From: Asterias rubens
Taxonomy: Eukaryota > Echinodermata > Asteroidea > Forcipulatida > Asteriidae
Reading direction: 5' to 3'
DNA: 64,000 nucleotides
Assembly (NCBI RefSeq): GCF_902459465.1
Contig: NC_047083.1
Location: 6,439,526-6,503,525, forward strand
The position numbers and the translations under genes were made by a program. Below are positions 10,501-19,849 of the stretch, one piece after another (the stretch's first letter is position 1; the number at the start of each line of letters is the position of its first letter). The notes under the pieces were generated by a model, which was not told the DNA's origin, did not search any database, and was given only the letters and a program-made list of their open reading frames with translations.

Positions 10501-13333
10501 GATGATTGTTAATCCTGTATTTTGTCTGTGACTTGTTGGCAGCGCTGCAAGTTAGTGAGTTAGAGTTATACTGTACTAAGTATGATCTACAGCGTCTGGA
10601 GCTCTATTCACGTAACATGGCTGACTATCATCTCATTATGGATCTAGTACCTGCTGTTGCTAGGTTACATACATTGAATCGCTTACAGTCACATCTATCT
10701 GCTGTGCAGTTAGTAAGTTCAACATTATTTCCTTCATATGTACCTCTAGGGTTACTCAGTCCAATGTCAGTCTATTGTCCTAATTATTGGACTGCAAAGA
10801 GACGCAGTTTCAACCTTTCACCAAGTTATTTCTTGTGATGTTATTTTGACTTTAAAAAAATGTACAATGATTTGTAAACAACTTCTGGCATAAAACTGTA
10901 TGTAGCCATTGTTAGGGCAATTCTGTTCACAGTTACCAACATTTCCACAAGTGAACAAGCTGTAAACTTGTCAATACCACTGCTTTTAGCATAACCACAT
11001 TATTTTGAAGTGAAGTGTCTCTCAAAAAGCTTTATGCTATCGAAAGCTGCTGTAGGCTGCTGTTTACTGGCATTATTTGAATAGTGATAGCCAAACTTAT
11101 ACCTTCTCTTTAAAGGCAGTAGATACTATTGGTAATTACTCAAAATAATTATTAGCATAAAACCTTACTTGGAAACGAGTAATGGGGAGAGCTCGATAGT
11201 ATAAAACATTGTGAGAAAGGGCTCTTTCTGAAAGTGACGTAGTTTTTGAGAAAGAAGTAATTTTCATCGAATTTCATATCAAGACCTCGGATTTAGAATT
11301 CGAAATCAAGCATCTGAAAGCACACAACTCCATGAGACAAGGGTGTCTTTTCTTTCAGTATTATCTTTGATGACGGACTGAGCTCAAATTTTCACAGGTT
11401 TGTTATTTTATTCATATGTTGAGATACACCAAGTGAGGAAGATTGGTCTTTGACAATTACCAATAATGTCCAGTGTCTTTTAACTGAACAATATAAGTAC
11501 AATATTATAGTGACACAATTGTTTGTTTCCTTTTATTTTAAGGCGATCCTTGTTGGTCTAGGTCTGCAGCATAAATCAGTAGATTCCCTGGTGAAGGATT
11601 TAGACTTACCGGCTACCCAGATTCTTGCTCTGTTTAATCGAATCATCCGGAAAGTGGTTCAAGAATTCACTGAGATACAAGAGAGACAGGTGGAGAGCCA
11701 GATGGTTGTACCTGAGAAGGAGGTTATCATGGAACCAACCAGGCAAACAATGAAACAGGATCTGGTATGTTTCTCTTAAACACTATTGGTCAATACTCAA
11801 AATAATTGTTAGTAAAAAAGTTACTTGGTATAACAAACAATGGAGAGCTGTTGATAGTATACATAGAACATTGTGAGAAACGGCTCCCTCGGAAGTAACA
11901 TAGTTTTTTAGAAAGAGGAAATTTCTCACTCAAATAATAAAAGACTTCCGCTGAAGCCTTTTATTATGCATCTGAAAGCACACAAAGTAACGCAACGAGG
12001 GTGTTTTTTTCTTTCGTTATTCTCTTGCAAATTAGATGACCAATTGAGCCCAAATTTGCACAGGTTTGTTATTTTATGCATATGTTTGGATACACCAAGT
12101 GAGAATACTGGTCTTTGACAATACTAAACGTGTCCAGTGCCTCCAACCCTTTATTAATATTATTAATAAAAATGTGTGAATGGAAGTTGGTCAAACCTTG
12201 CAACTGTTTGCAGCCGCTATGGTACAAGCTGTTTGTACCACCATGGTCTCTGAAAATACTGGCTACCAACAAATTATAAAATGATAAATGCTATCAGTTA
12301 TCATACAATTTGTTTGATTTCAGGAAGAGGCAGCGAGTGAAATACAGAGCAAGCAGAAGAAGGAATTAGAGCGACTGAAACTGATGGATTTAAGTCAATA
12401 TTCAATCAAAGGACAAGAAGCTGAATGGAATCAGGCATTGAAATCCGGCAAGAAAAAGAGTATGGTTAGCATACAAAGGTAAGCTTGTTCATTTAGTGTG
12501 TGATTTTACCCTCAGACATGGTTGGTTAAAAGAACACAGTGCCTTGGATCAGACGAGTTGGTCTTTGAAAAGTATTGTAACCGTTTGTTATATGATTAGA
12601 AATTTCTTTTAAAAGTAGAATATAATGATCCACACAAGTATCACTCAAAATTGCGTGGTTTTCCTTTTACCTCGTCGACAAACACGGCCGGCCATTTATG
12701 GGAGTAAAATTTTGACTCCCATAAATGGCCAACCGTGTTAAAACCACGCAATTTCGAGGCAAATGTGTGTGGATAATTGTATTCTACTTTTAAAACATCT
12801 TTCTAACCATATGCATTTTATAACAAACGGTTACAAACGTTTTTCAAAGACCAAATCGACTGATCCAAGGCAACATGTTCCTTTAAAACCAGTTTGACCC
12901 ACGGGTTTAAATTTTGAAACACCAAATTTTTATTTTTAGAATATTGTTGTTAAAAAGAAACCCTGACTTTGTGAAGTAAAGACAACAAACATGTTGATAT
13001 TTGGCATAGGGATTTACAGTTCTCTTGCGAGAAACTTTTCCTGGCGGTCTCTTTACGATTGACAATGTCTTGACCATCCCCTTTTGCAGTTATGATCAGT
13101 AAAGGGAAAACTCCATTAAAGATTTTCATCTCACCGCAAAGACTCAGAAACTATATGTCATTTTCACCACTGTGTAACTTTTTATTTGACTTGAATGTCA
13201 TTCTTTTTTTTTCAGTGCGGAAAAAGACGTCTCCATGAAGAGGAAGCCCAAGATGGAATTACAAGAAACAGATTCACCAAAAGGGAACAAGAAAAAGAAG
13301 AAAATGAAACTTGCAAAGTCTGCCAAAGAATAA
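1549..13333 (+). CDS. NAT10: RNA cytidine acetyltransferase NAT10 (C-terminal half, 12 exons)
   Basis: NAT10 (yeast Kre33, bacterial TmcA) makes N4-acetylcytidine in 18S rRNA and tRNA, in the nucleolus. Coding exons: 1549-1665, 3693-3794, 4420-4494, 5257-5370, 6978-7111, 7711-7759, 8351-8456, 9309-9416, 10543-10712, 11543-11764, 12324-12478, 13216-13333. All have GT-AG borders and matching phases; together they give 489 codons plus TAA. The first exon starts at the conserved NDLQLLSDAPAHH stretch. The acetyl-CoA loop (HPDYQG at the end of exon three, MGYGSRS at the start of exon four) covers the glycine whose mutation kills human NAT10. FWKKGGFVPVYLRQTP, DFRRRF, YSRNMADYHLIMDL and LFNRIIRKVV follow in the human order, and the protein ends in a lysine-rich tail. 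The amino-terminal and helicase exons lie left of the window. Introns and the 3' flank are heavily colonised by repeats. Confidence 0.96.
1734..1960. mobile_element. Short inverted-repeat element (MITE family B), copy 1
   Basis: About 227 bp in the NAT10 intron. It begins GGCCCAATTTCATAGAGC and ends with the reverse complement, each end followed inward by TGCTAAGCACA and an AATTTGCTTAGCAT-like segment. A second copy lies at 32842-33074. It has no coding capacity, so it is a non-autonomous DNA element; the superfamily is unknown. Confidence 0.65.
2151..2970. repeat. 30-bp minisatellite, 27 copies, in NAT10 intron
   Basis: A 30-bp unit reading TGTAGGTGCTAGTCTTACAT then GCTTTATACA is repeated 27 times with exact phase (one unit start every 30 bp from 2161 to 2941). 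Only the fourth and ninth copies differ within the array (TTAAAT for TTACAT), and the last copy decays into GTGTACATGC. Because the period is divisible by three and lacks stops, long artefactual frames appear on both strands. Near-identity indicates recent expansion or ongoing homogenisation. Confidence 0.97.
3027..3413 (-). mobile_element. TTAA-flanked MITE (family A), reverse orientation
   Basis: The ends read TTAAAGGCACTGGACACT and the reverse complement AGTGTCCAGTGCCTTTAA, about 380 bp apart. Internal marks shared with the other copies are the GAGATACACC-type segment, a palindromic GAGGTCTCGAAATC block and AGCATAAAA next to one end. It lies in the NAT10 intron between the first two visible exons. 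Confidence 0.85.
5488..5895 (-). mobile_element. tRNA-derived SINE, minus strand, with LINE-like tail
   Basis: Read on the minus strand, the element starts with a degenerate tRNA-like head at about 5890 (box B near 5830, GGTTCGAATCC-like in reverse complement). It continues through the family body (GACACTTAGCCATGATGC-like, GGATGGGACGTAAAGCCG-like, GTTCGCCCC) and ends at 5488 in an (ATT)n tail preceded by GATATGCGCGTTATAAG. It matches the copies at 9655 and 30893. It lies in the NAT10 intron. Confidence 0.75.
5900..6970. other. NAT10 intron, no recognisable gene
   Basis: AT-rich intron sequence between the SINE and the exon at 6978. Open frames here are short and show no recognisable motif. 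A stretch at about 5990-6360 looks repeat-derived (CGTCACGATGACGTCATC), but I could not define its ends. Confidence 0.4.
8460..8970. repeat. 27-bp degenerate tandem repeat with CCCTAACC core
   Basis: About 18-19 diverged copies of a unit close to TAACCCCACCCTAACCTCTG plus ACCTTAT begin just after the exon ending 8456. The first GT of the intron is followed almost directly by the repeat. The CCCTAAC word resembles the animal telomere strand but recurs every 27 bp rather than every 6, so this is an ordinary minisatellite. Confidence 0.85.
9655..10030 (+). mobile_element. tRNA-derived SINE, plus strand
   Basis: The head at 9655-9740 looks like a leucine-type tRNA, with box A near TGGCCCAGAGG and a good box B GGTTCAAGTCC at 9724-9734. 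The body includes CAAGACACTTAGCCATGATG, GATGGGACAGAAAGC and AAAAGGGGTTGGCTCC. It ends in a tail (CCTTGAGTGTCACTGAG, then GATATGTGAGC) that resembles the LINE tail at 1028-1090. It is transcribed by RNA polymerase III by family analogy, and lies in the NAT10 intron. Confidence 0.8.
10082..10454 (+). mobile_element. TTAA-flanked MITE (family A), NAT10 intron
   Basis: The left end reads TTAAAGGCAGTGTACACTAT and the right end GTGTGCACTGCCTTTAA. The internal layout is the same as in the copies at 11110, 13378 and 31636, including ACTCAAAATA near the left end and GTTGAGATACA near the right. Confidence 0.9.
11110..11483 (+). mobile_element. TTAA-flanked MITE (family A), ends just before a NAT10 exon
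   Basis: The left end is TTAAAGGCAGTAGATACT and the right end is AATGTCCAGTGTCTTTTAA. Its right end lies 60 bp upstream of the exon starting 11543, so the polypyrimidine tract and acceptor of that exon are only just outside the element. Confidence 0.88.
11770..12148 (+). mobile_element. TTAA-type MITE (family A), degraded ends, begins in a NAT10 splice donor region
   Basis: The element body starts within about 12 bp of the exon end at 11764, so the donor GTATGT sits at its left border. The left inverted repeat has lost its outer part (reads TTAAACACTATTGG), and the right end is AACGTGTCCAGTGCCTCC. The internal sequence clearly belongs to the family. Confidence 0.8.
12526..12896. mobile_element. 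371-bp fold-back element with TTAA flanks (family C)
   Basis: The two halves are inverted copies of each other along almost the whole length, joined near 12709 at GGGAGTAAAATTTTGACTCC. Outer ends read TTAAAAGAACACAGTGCC and GGCAACATGTTCCTTTAA. It is in the NAT10 intron before the last exon. I recall very similar long hairpin repeats from sea-star genomes. Confidence 0.85.
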
Positions 13334-13377
13334 TTTGAGTACATGTATGATCAAGATTGCGTTCTAATTATAAAAGC

Positions 13378-13771
13378 TTAAAGGCAGTGGACACTATAGG
13401 TGAAACTCAAAATAATTTTTAGCATAAAACCTTACTTGGTAATGAGTAATGGGGAGAGGTTGATAGTAGAAAACATTGTGAACGACGGCTCCCTTTGAAG
13501 TGACGTAGTTTTCGAGAAAGAAGTAATTCTCCACAAATTTGATTTTGAGACCTCAGTATTAGATTTTGAGGTCCTGAAATCAAGCATTTGAAGCACACAT
13601 CTTTTTCGTGTGATTAGGGTGTTTTTTTTTCCATTATTATCTCTCAACTTGGATGATTAATTGGTCTCAAATTTTCACAGGTTTGTTATTTTATGCATAT
13701 GTTGAGATACAGCAAGTGAGAAGACTGTTTTTTTAACAATTACATGTACCAATAGTGTCCAGTGTCTTTAA
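13378..13771 (+). mobile_element. TTAA-flanked MITE (family A) in NAT10 3' flank
   Basis: It begins 45 bp after the NAT10 stop codon (TTAAAGGCAGTGGACACT) and ends AGTGTCCAGTGTCTTTAA. It therefore probably lies in the 3' untranslated region. I see no clear AATAAA between the stop and the element, so the polyadenylation site may be inside or beyond it. Confidence 0.88.
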
Positions 13772-14710
13772 CAAAAGAAATTTACCGTGACACTAGAAGG
13801 TGACTACTGCAAACGAAATTTTGTTATTGGTTTTTTTTATCATGCAAATATTCAAGTCTTATTTAGAAAAGCTTGTTTATGAAAAGAGAATGTGGTGTTA
13901 GGCCATGTCACATAAAGGCAAATTACAAGCATCTGGTTCCAGAATATCCCTCAAAGCAAAAAGCCAATTGTTTTAGCTTGCATAAATTTCTTGCGAGGAA
14001 AATGGCTCACATGACTGACAAATCTTTTGCAACTAGTAAATGTAAAATGTATTGAGGTTGTTATGGTGGAATGCGCTATATAAGAACTACTTGTGGTTAT
14101 TATTAGTATTATTTTATTTGCTTCAAATTGCATGTAAAAATTACCTCGTGTGATATGGCTCTAGTCTTTAAGTTAACTTACATCTATAAACAGCCCTTTT
14201 TATTTGTTTCATGGAAATAATCATAACTCATAAATTATGATTTATCATAATCTTGTTTCCCGACTCACTGGTGTAGATTCAGTTTGACTCCCGTAATGCC
14301 CTAGTCCTGAGGTTACTGGCGCAAGAAACTCCCTCAATTTTTATGTCATTTTTTCCTGACGCTATTCAGACCTTGTTGGCTCATCATAGAATGTTTGGAG
14401 AGGAACTTCTTAGCAGAAAATGATGCTTGATAATTTACTTGAACAGTATTGACAGAGAACCAGTTAAAGGAATGTTGGACAAACATAATTTTGGCTGGTT
14501 ACCTTGTTTGTCTTAGCCATAGATATAAAACCCAGGGACGCCAAGCTTTATTGTACTTTATGCTCAGCTGTGTGCACATGCCAAGTTATTATATCACGTG
14601 ATTTTTGGCAAATGGTAGATGAGCAATGCCTTTTATATTGGTTGATACAAGTGACATACATGTAGTATCTACTGTATAAGTAGGATTTGAAACTTTGCAT
14701 TGTGGAAATA
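13772..14710. other. Intergenic, no gene seen
   Basis: AT-rich sequence with no supported exon. A retroelement-like tail (GGAATGCGCTATATAAGAAC followed by TATTATTAGTATTATT) lies at about 14068-14110. Confidence 0.4.
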
Positions 14711-14713
14711 CGA

Positions 14714-14931
14714 TATAGAAAGGTTTGCGGTAACACCATGTGATGACTAGATCTAATGAGTTGGGGAGATTCTGAAAAGAACCGTTGGTTTAAACTCGGC
14801 GTTTCGATCAGCGCAGAAGACGATCAGAGCATACTGATCGAAACGTCGAGTTGAAACCAACGGTTCTTTTCAGAACCTCCCCAACTAATTAGATCTAGTC
14901 ATTACATGGTGTTACCGCAAACCTTTCTATA
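14714..14931. repeat. 218-bp inverted repeat (fold-back)
   Basis: Arms of about 95 bp face each other. TATAGAAAGGTTTGCGGTAA on the left returns as its reverse complement at 14912-14931, and CTGAAAAGAACCGTTGG occurs in both arms, with a short asymmetric centre around 14820. The arms carry several mismatches, so the element is not recent. Confidence 0.8.
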
Positions 14932-15192
14932 CTGTATAATAGTATGTTTCCAAACATGGCCAAATATAATGGCTGTGTGCAGGCATTTGGCCGATAATTG
15001 ATATTCACAAGTGCTTTTTTAAAGATGTACCGCATGTATCTTAGGAAATCGAGTACAGTTTAACAATATATTAAGCACTTACATGTACACCACCATTCTA
15101 GACGCTCCTTTATGCTCACCTGTTCCAGCAGGCTTACTAACTATTCACTTGCCATGTCTGTGCCTCGGAGAAAATTTGATTTTGGCGCTTCG

Positions 15193-15194
15193 TA

Positions 15195-15226
<32 letters not shown>

Positions 15227-15228
15227 AA
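15193..15228. repeat. (GATT)n microsatellite
   Basis: Eight or so GATT tetramers in a row, ending in TAATGATT. Confidence 0.95.
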
Positions 15229-15435
15229 TGATTTATTGAAGCCGCCAAGATGGACACCATGCTTTAGTTTACATGTAACTATGGCCCTTTTCGAAACCAT
15301 GGCTCCAGATTGGTTCAGGCTAGATTGGCCCCGCGACCGTTTTGACATTTTGAGCATGCTTTGTGTATCTGTGCTCAGGGCTTCAGACGGCCTGAAGCGG
15401 AATCCAAAGCCGAGGTATCGAAAAGGGACTAATGC

Positions 15436-16150
15436 CTAGGTGTATAGTTGTATGCTTCAAATCAGTGCGCCATGATGGTTGCTGGTGTTACTTGGACTCA
15501 TGTCTAGGTGTATAGTTGTATGCTTCAAATCAGTGCGCCATGAGGGTTGCTGGTGTTGCTTGGACTCATGTCTAGGTGTATAGTTGTATGCTTCAAATCA
15601 GTGCGCCATGAGGGTTGCTGGTGTTGCTTGGACTCATGTCTAGGTGTATGCTTCAAATCAGTGCGCCATGAGGGTTGCTGGTGTTGCTTGGACTCATGTC
15701 TAGGTGTATAGTTGTATGCTTCAAATCAGTGCGCCATGATGGTTGCTGGTGTTACTTGGACTCATGTCTAGGTGTATAGTTGTATGCTTCAAATCAGTGC
15801 GCCATGAGGGTTGCTGGTGTTGCTTGGACTCATGTCTAGGTGTATAGTTGTATGCTTCAAATCAGTGCGCCATGAGGGTTGCTGGTGTTGCTTGGACTCA
15901 TGTCTAGGTGTATGCTTCAAATCAGTGCGCCATGAGGGTTGCTGGTGTTACTTGGACTCATGCCTAGGTGTATAGTTATATGCTTCAAATCAGTGCGCCA
16001 TGATGGTTGCTGATGTTACTTGGACTCATGTCTAGGTGTATGCTTCAAATTAGTGCACCATGAGGGTTGCTGGTGTTACTTGGACTCATGCCTAGGTGTA
16101 TGCTTCAAATTAGTGCGCCATGATGGTTGCTGGTGTTACTTGGACTCAAG
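15436..16150. repeat. 68/60-bp minisatellite, about 11 copies
   Basis: Units begin GGTGTATAGTTGTATGCTTC and end TTGGACTCATGTCTA. Long units are 68 bp. Short units are 60 bp because AGTTGTAT is missing between two GTAT words, as expected for slippage between short direct repeats. Long and short units are interspersed. Single-base variants (GATGG/GAGGG, GTTAC/GTTGC) mark sub-types. Confidence 0.93.
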
Positions 16151-16429
16151 ATTTCACCCAGAACCCTTGGGTGCCAATCATGCCCATCAGGATACGCATA
16201 AGGGCAAATTTTGGCAGAGGGCAACATCTTCGCAATCAATGGTTTTAAAGTAGCAATGGTTTTCATTTTCATTTTGCAAAGGGCACTTCCATTTCAAATT
16301 TGTTCAGTCTATGGGAAACTTTTAGCGTAGAGGGGCACCAAGGCCAGGGGCATAATTCCAGTACTGGTATCTACATGGGCCAGTTAAAACATTCTGATGA
16401 ATACAAGCAAGAAGCTGAACATTTGAAGT

Positions 16430-16500
16430 TTAAAGGAACATTACAGAATTGGTTTTGCTATCAATTTTTATTTCTTCCCAATTCTGTAACGTTCCTTCAA
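16430..16500. mobile_element. Very short fold-back remnant with TTAAAGGAAC ends
   Basis: TTAAAGGAACATTACAGAAT at the left and ATTCTGTAACGTTCCTTCAA at the right, with a 30-bp centre. It looks like a minimal TTAA-family element whose right target copy has mutated to TCAA. Confidence 0.6.
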
Positions 16501-16801
16501 GTTTATTTGATGCCATTCAATTGTTGTCCTTCACATCAACTACCCTCCAGGGAATAACTTAAATAATCCATGGATTTATGGACTCAATTCCAATCTTAAT
16601 AAAGAAACTGAGGATACACAATTCGTTCTTGTAGTTGTTTATTTATTCTTTAAATCATTATAAACAATCCAAGTTAATGGAATACACTTTTACATGGAAA
16701 ACCCCCACGATATTTTACATTACTTTTTTAGGGGAAAAAACTTGTTAATTAAATAACTGTACAAATATTAAACATGTTTTGGTTTAAACAATAAAAAAAT
16801 T

Positions 16802-16873
16802 ACTGGAGTGGGACTTGAACAAACGGCCTCCAGATTAGAGTAGCTGCGCTCTACCAACAGAGCTATCTGGCCC
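16802..16873 (-). other. tRNA-like sequence (degenerate tRNA or SINE head)
   Basis: On the minus strand, GGGCCAGATAGCTCTGTTGG then TAGAGCG resembles the acceptor and D arm, and GTTCAAGTCCCACTCCAG resembles the T arm. The acceptor halves do not pair well and the anticodon loop is not canonical. It is more likely a tRNA-derived SINE head or pseudogene than a working tRNA. Confidence 0.5.
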
Positions 16874-17332
16874 TATGTTACATGTAGTATGTTGGCGGTC
16901 CCCATATTAGTCAATAGGGTGCTTTCGATTTCGGGACAGAAGCACACAGGACAGACACTCGCGCTGAGTGCTCCAATCATGTCCTGTATGTTGTGGACCG
17001 CACAGTGACACAGAATTGACTCAAGTCCTAGTCTCGTGTGGGTCCTTTTATTTTCAGTCCCATCGCCTAAACATTGGACAACTTTTGCACTGTTGGCATC
17101 CCCTCTTCATTTTTGTTTCTGGTAGTTCTTTGTTTTCTGCTTAACTCTTTCAGTGGTAAGGCCATGAACATGTATGATCTATTTTTATGTATTCCCAAAG
17201 CACCATTACAAGCTCGTAGCGTACAAACTTTTTTATGCACAAAAAATAGAATTAGTTACACTTGTTAGGCCCAATACATTATTACAGGAGGCCATTATTA
17301 CCGTTACGCGTATGCAGTGATGTTTTTACTCA

Positions 17333-17409
17333 GCTTTTTCGTTCCATCCGAAAAGTACCATTGCACGCTGGCAGCGTGCAATGGTACTTTTCGGATGGAA
17401 CGAAAAAGC
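17333..17409. repeat. Perfect 38-bp inverted repeat with one-base spacer, plus a third partial arm
   Basis: Left arm 17333-17370 and right arm 17372-17409 are exact reverse complements. A further partial copy of the right arm (CAGCGTGCAATGGTACTTTT) follows at about 17423-17442. Such a hairpin is unusual because long perfect palindromes are unstable. Confidence 0.95.
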
Positions 17410-17984
17410 ACGGTGAGTGACTCAGCGTGCAATGGTACTTTTACTTGCTATCACGTGACAGACAACCCTCCAATCAAATGGCAAGAATCTGCTTGGGTGT
17501 GATATCAAATTAATTAATACATGTATACCAACAAAGCTGGAAGTGAAATAACTACATTGACTACATTGAGACAAACCAGGTCAATATATCCACATAAATA
17601 TACATGAACATGATTTTCAGAATCCTAGTAAATTTGCACATCTCTTGAAGTTTCATGGTCTTCTACAACAAAGTGCTTTTAAGACAAGATTGTGTATGGA
17701 AGGTGCCCCCCCCCTTCAAAGCCAGGCCTTATCGCGCTTCTGTAACACTAGTATTTTTGTTATTTAGTTTTGCTTGCATTACCCATCTTGGCATAGTGTG
17801 AACAACTACATTTGCGTTTGTGTGGTCGCCCAAAAGTTTCTAACCAGTAATAATACAGAAAATCAGTATCAGTAATCGAGTCAAGTTGAATTCAGTTTGT
17901 TCGGTGGAGGGACATAATGCTAACAGCGCACTCAGGTCACATGACTGGGCGTTGGCTGCAAGAATGCAGCAGCGCGGTAATATT

Positions 17985-18065
17985 TGCCATTGTAGTTTTG
18001 AACACCCAGCAGGGTGGATACGTGTAGGTGCGCATTACAATTCTTCTTCTTATTATTATTTAGTT
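17985..18065 (+). mobile_element. LINE-type 3' tail remnant
   Basis: GAACACCCAGCAGGGTGG, then GTGCGCATTACAATTC, then TTATTATTATT repeats the 3' end of the LINE fragment at 1028-1090 but on the plus strand. No coding part is left. Confidence 0.6.
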
Positions 18066-18074
18066 TATTGAACC

Positions 18075-18312
18075 ATAACCTAGTTTATTAGCTAAGGAGG
18101 CGCTAGAAGAACCAGTTCAGGCCGTTATAGGCCAAGGGTTACACGACTTTGGGCCTATGTGGACAGTGAAGCCTTCTTGAGACTTTAAGATAGACGGAAT
18201 TGGAATCTTTCAACAGATCATACAGAAAGATAACTTCAAACTACAGAATATCATAGACCAGCATGGGAATCCGTCAAGGACCAGAGTGTATGTATTCACA
18301 ACACAGCCGGTG
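18075..18312 (+). pseudogene. Unidentified exon-like fragment
   Basis: A frame encoding LAKEALEEPVQAVIGQGLHD and then KIDGIGIFQQIIQKDNF, interrupted by one TGA, ends at a good donor (CCG followed by GTGAGT, 18311). I do not recognise the family. It belongs to the 18-29 kb mosaic of broken coding pieces. Confidence 0.3.
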
Positions 18313-18699
18313 AGTTCTACACAATTTATCTTAGAATCTTTCAAACTTACTGATGTACAAATTTTGGTGTGCTTAATTTTCAACCCTATGTGACAAGTAC
18401 ATGTAGTCAACCCCTCGTATTGTCAATACTTTTATAATTTACTCAGCTCACACTTTTATTTGAGTTTCTTAAAAAAAAAAAGTTTTGAGTGGAGTTTATT
18501 AAGGAGAAAAAAATATATTGTTGAATATCTAATAACAGTATTAATAATAAAGTAAAAATAAAAACGTCGCCGGCTTTTAGTATGTTTGATTTCTTTGTCA
18601 GTCCACTATAAGCTTGCTACCTGTATAAAAGTCTAACAAGACAGCACAACCAATCAGTTGTATCAACTGTGTTTCCCGTTTCAAGATTCAAGATTCAAG

Positions 18700-19010
18700 A
18701 CATCATGGAGTATCCCTGCGTGTTCTGCACCTAGTCTGTGCGAAGAAACCAGAAGGCACTTTGCTGCGACTGCAGCAACAGATGGCAGCATCTGGCCTGT
18801 GAGATTGGGTTTTGTGCCGAGGACTACGAACGTTTCCTGGACGACTCTTAGGAGCTTCGATCGTGGCATCGAGCTGCTAGAAGAATTTGGAGATGGATGT
18901 GCGGTGACGACCCCTATATCAGTCTTCTTGGCTAGGAGTCAGAGCTAAGAAGTAAACTCAGAGCGAAAGATGAGATAATAAAGCAACTCAGACGGCGGCC
19001 AGCTACAAAT
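18700..19010 (+). pseudogene. Broken Cys-rich (zinc-finger-like) fragment and repeated tail
   Basis: One frame reads CVFC, then ALCCDCSNRWQHLACEIGF, a C-x2-C/C-x2-C...WQH..C arrangement like PHD/FLYWCH-type fingers often found with invertebrate transposases. Three in-frame stops show it is not functional. The segment 18944-19006 (ending GACGGCGGCCAGCTACA) is repeated at 23673-23735. Confidence 0.4.
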
Positions 19011-19529
19011 TGGAACTGTGCTGAGCTTGAGCAATTTTTTATATTATGTATAAGATTTTCCCCACATGACAGTATTAGTGTCAACTACAAGATATCAGGT
19101 CAGTTTGTTTACCCCGAGGAGCTTGACAGTGACATCACCCTAGAAGATGATGATATGTGGGAGCCAGTTATATCTTGTTGAAAAGGGTCAGGAATTATTT
19201 TTGTTCTTGTAAATATAATGAGATTGAGAGGAGCAGTTTGGATAAAATGTTCACATATCAGTATGTTTTTTAAAAGTGTACTTTAAATTGTGTTCTTGTT
19301 AATGAGGAGTTGAGCTGCTTTGATGTCGCTGTACGTTCTTTTAGGATTCGATTAAGGACAATATGTGACTTTCTTGATTCCAATTATTGTGCTGTATTTT
19401 ATCTTATTTATTATGTATGCTGTATTTATTTAACTCTAACTTCTCTGAAATTATAAAAAAGAAACATCTTCCCTGTTCAAATTGTGCTAATTCAGTCTTC
19501 CATTTATTTTTTTTTTTTACTTGTAGAAA

Positions 19530-19835
19530 AAGCTGTGATGGACTTGATGTTGTATCTCAAGGCGAGGAAGTCCATGGTCAAGGCCACTCGGATGAGGAAG
19601 AAACTTCAGAGAGTGAGGACACACACTACGTAAAATTCTCACATTCAGGACTCCATCGTCTTACCATGGATCCAGCAGGATCGGAGACCACAGCCCTCTA
19701 TGTCATCACAGAAACAAGGTTGCGCGATTTGGTACTGGAGGCACGATCATTATGTTCAAGATGCAGTCGGCCATTAGAAGTTGGTGTTGTTGCCTCAGGG
19801 TTATCTGCTCACATAACTTGGGTGAGTAATTTCTC
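19530..19835 (+). pseudogene. Transposase-associated N-terminal-like fragment (possibly Mutator-like)
   Basis: After a plausible acceptor (ACTTGTAG, 19526) there is an open stretch with an acidic region (DEEETSESED), then ETTALYVITETRLRDLVLEA and a C-x2-C pair (LCSRCSRPL). The layout resembles the start of Mutator-like transposase-domain proteins of invertebrates, but this is weak resemblance by eye. Confidence 0.3.
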
Positions 19836-19849
19836 GTAATGAGTACTTG

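Noticed and set aside
16802-16873. Functional tRNA gene
   Set aside because: Acceptor halves and T stem do not pair properly and the anticodon loop is abnormal, so it is kept only as a tRNA-like or SINE remnant.
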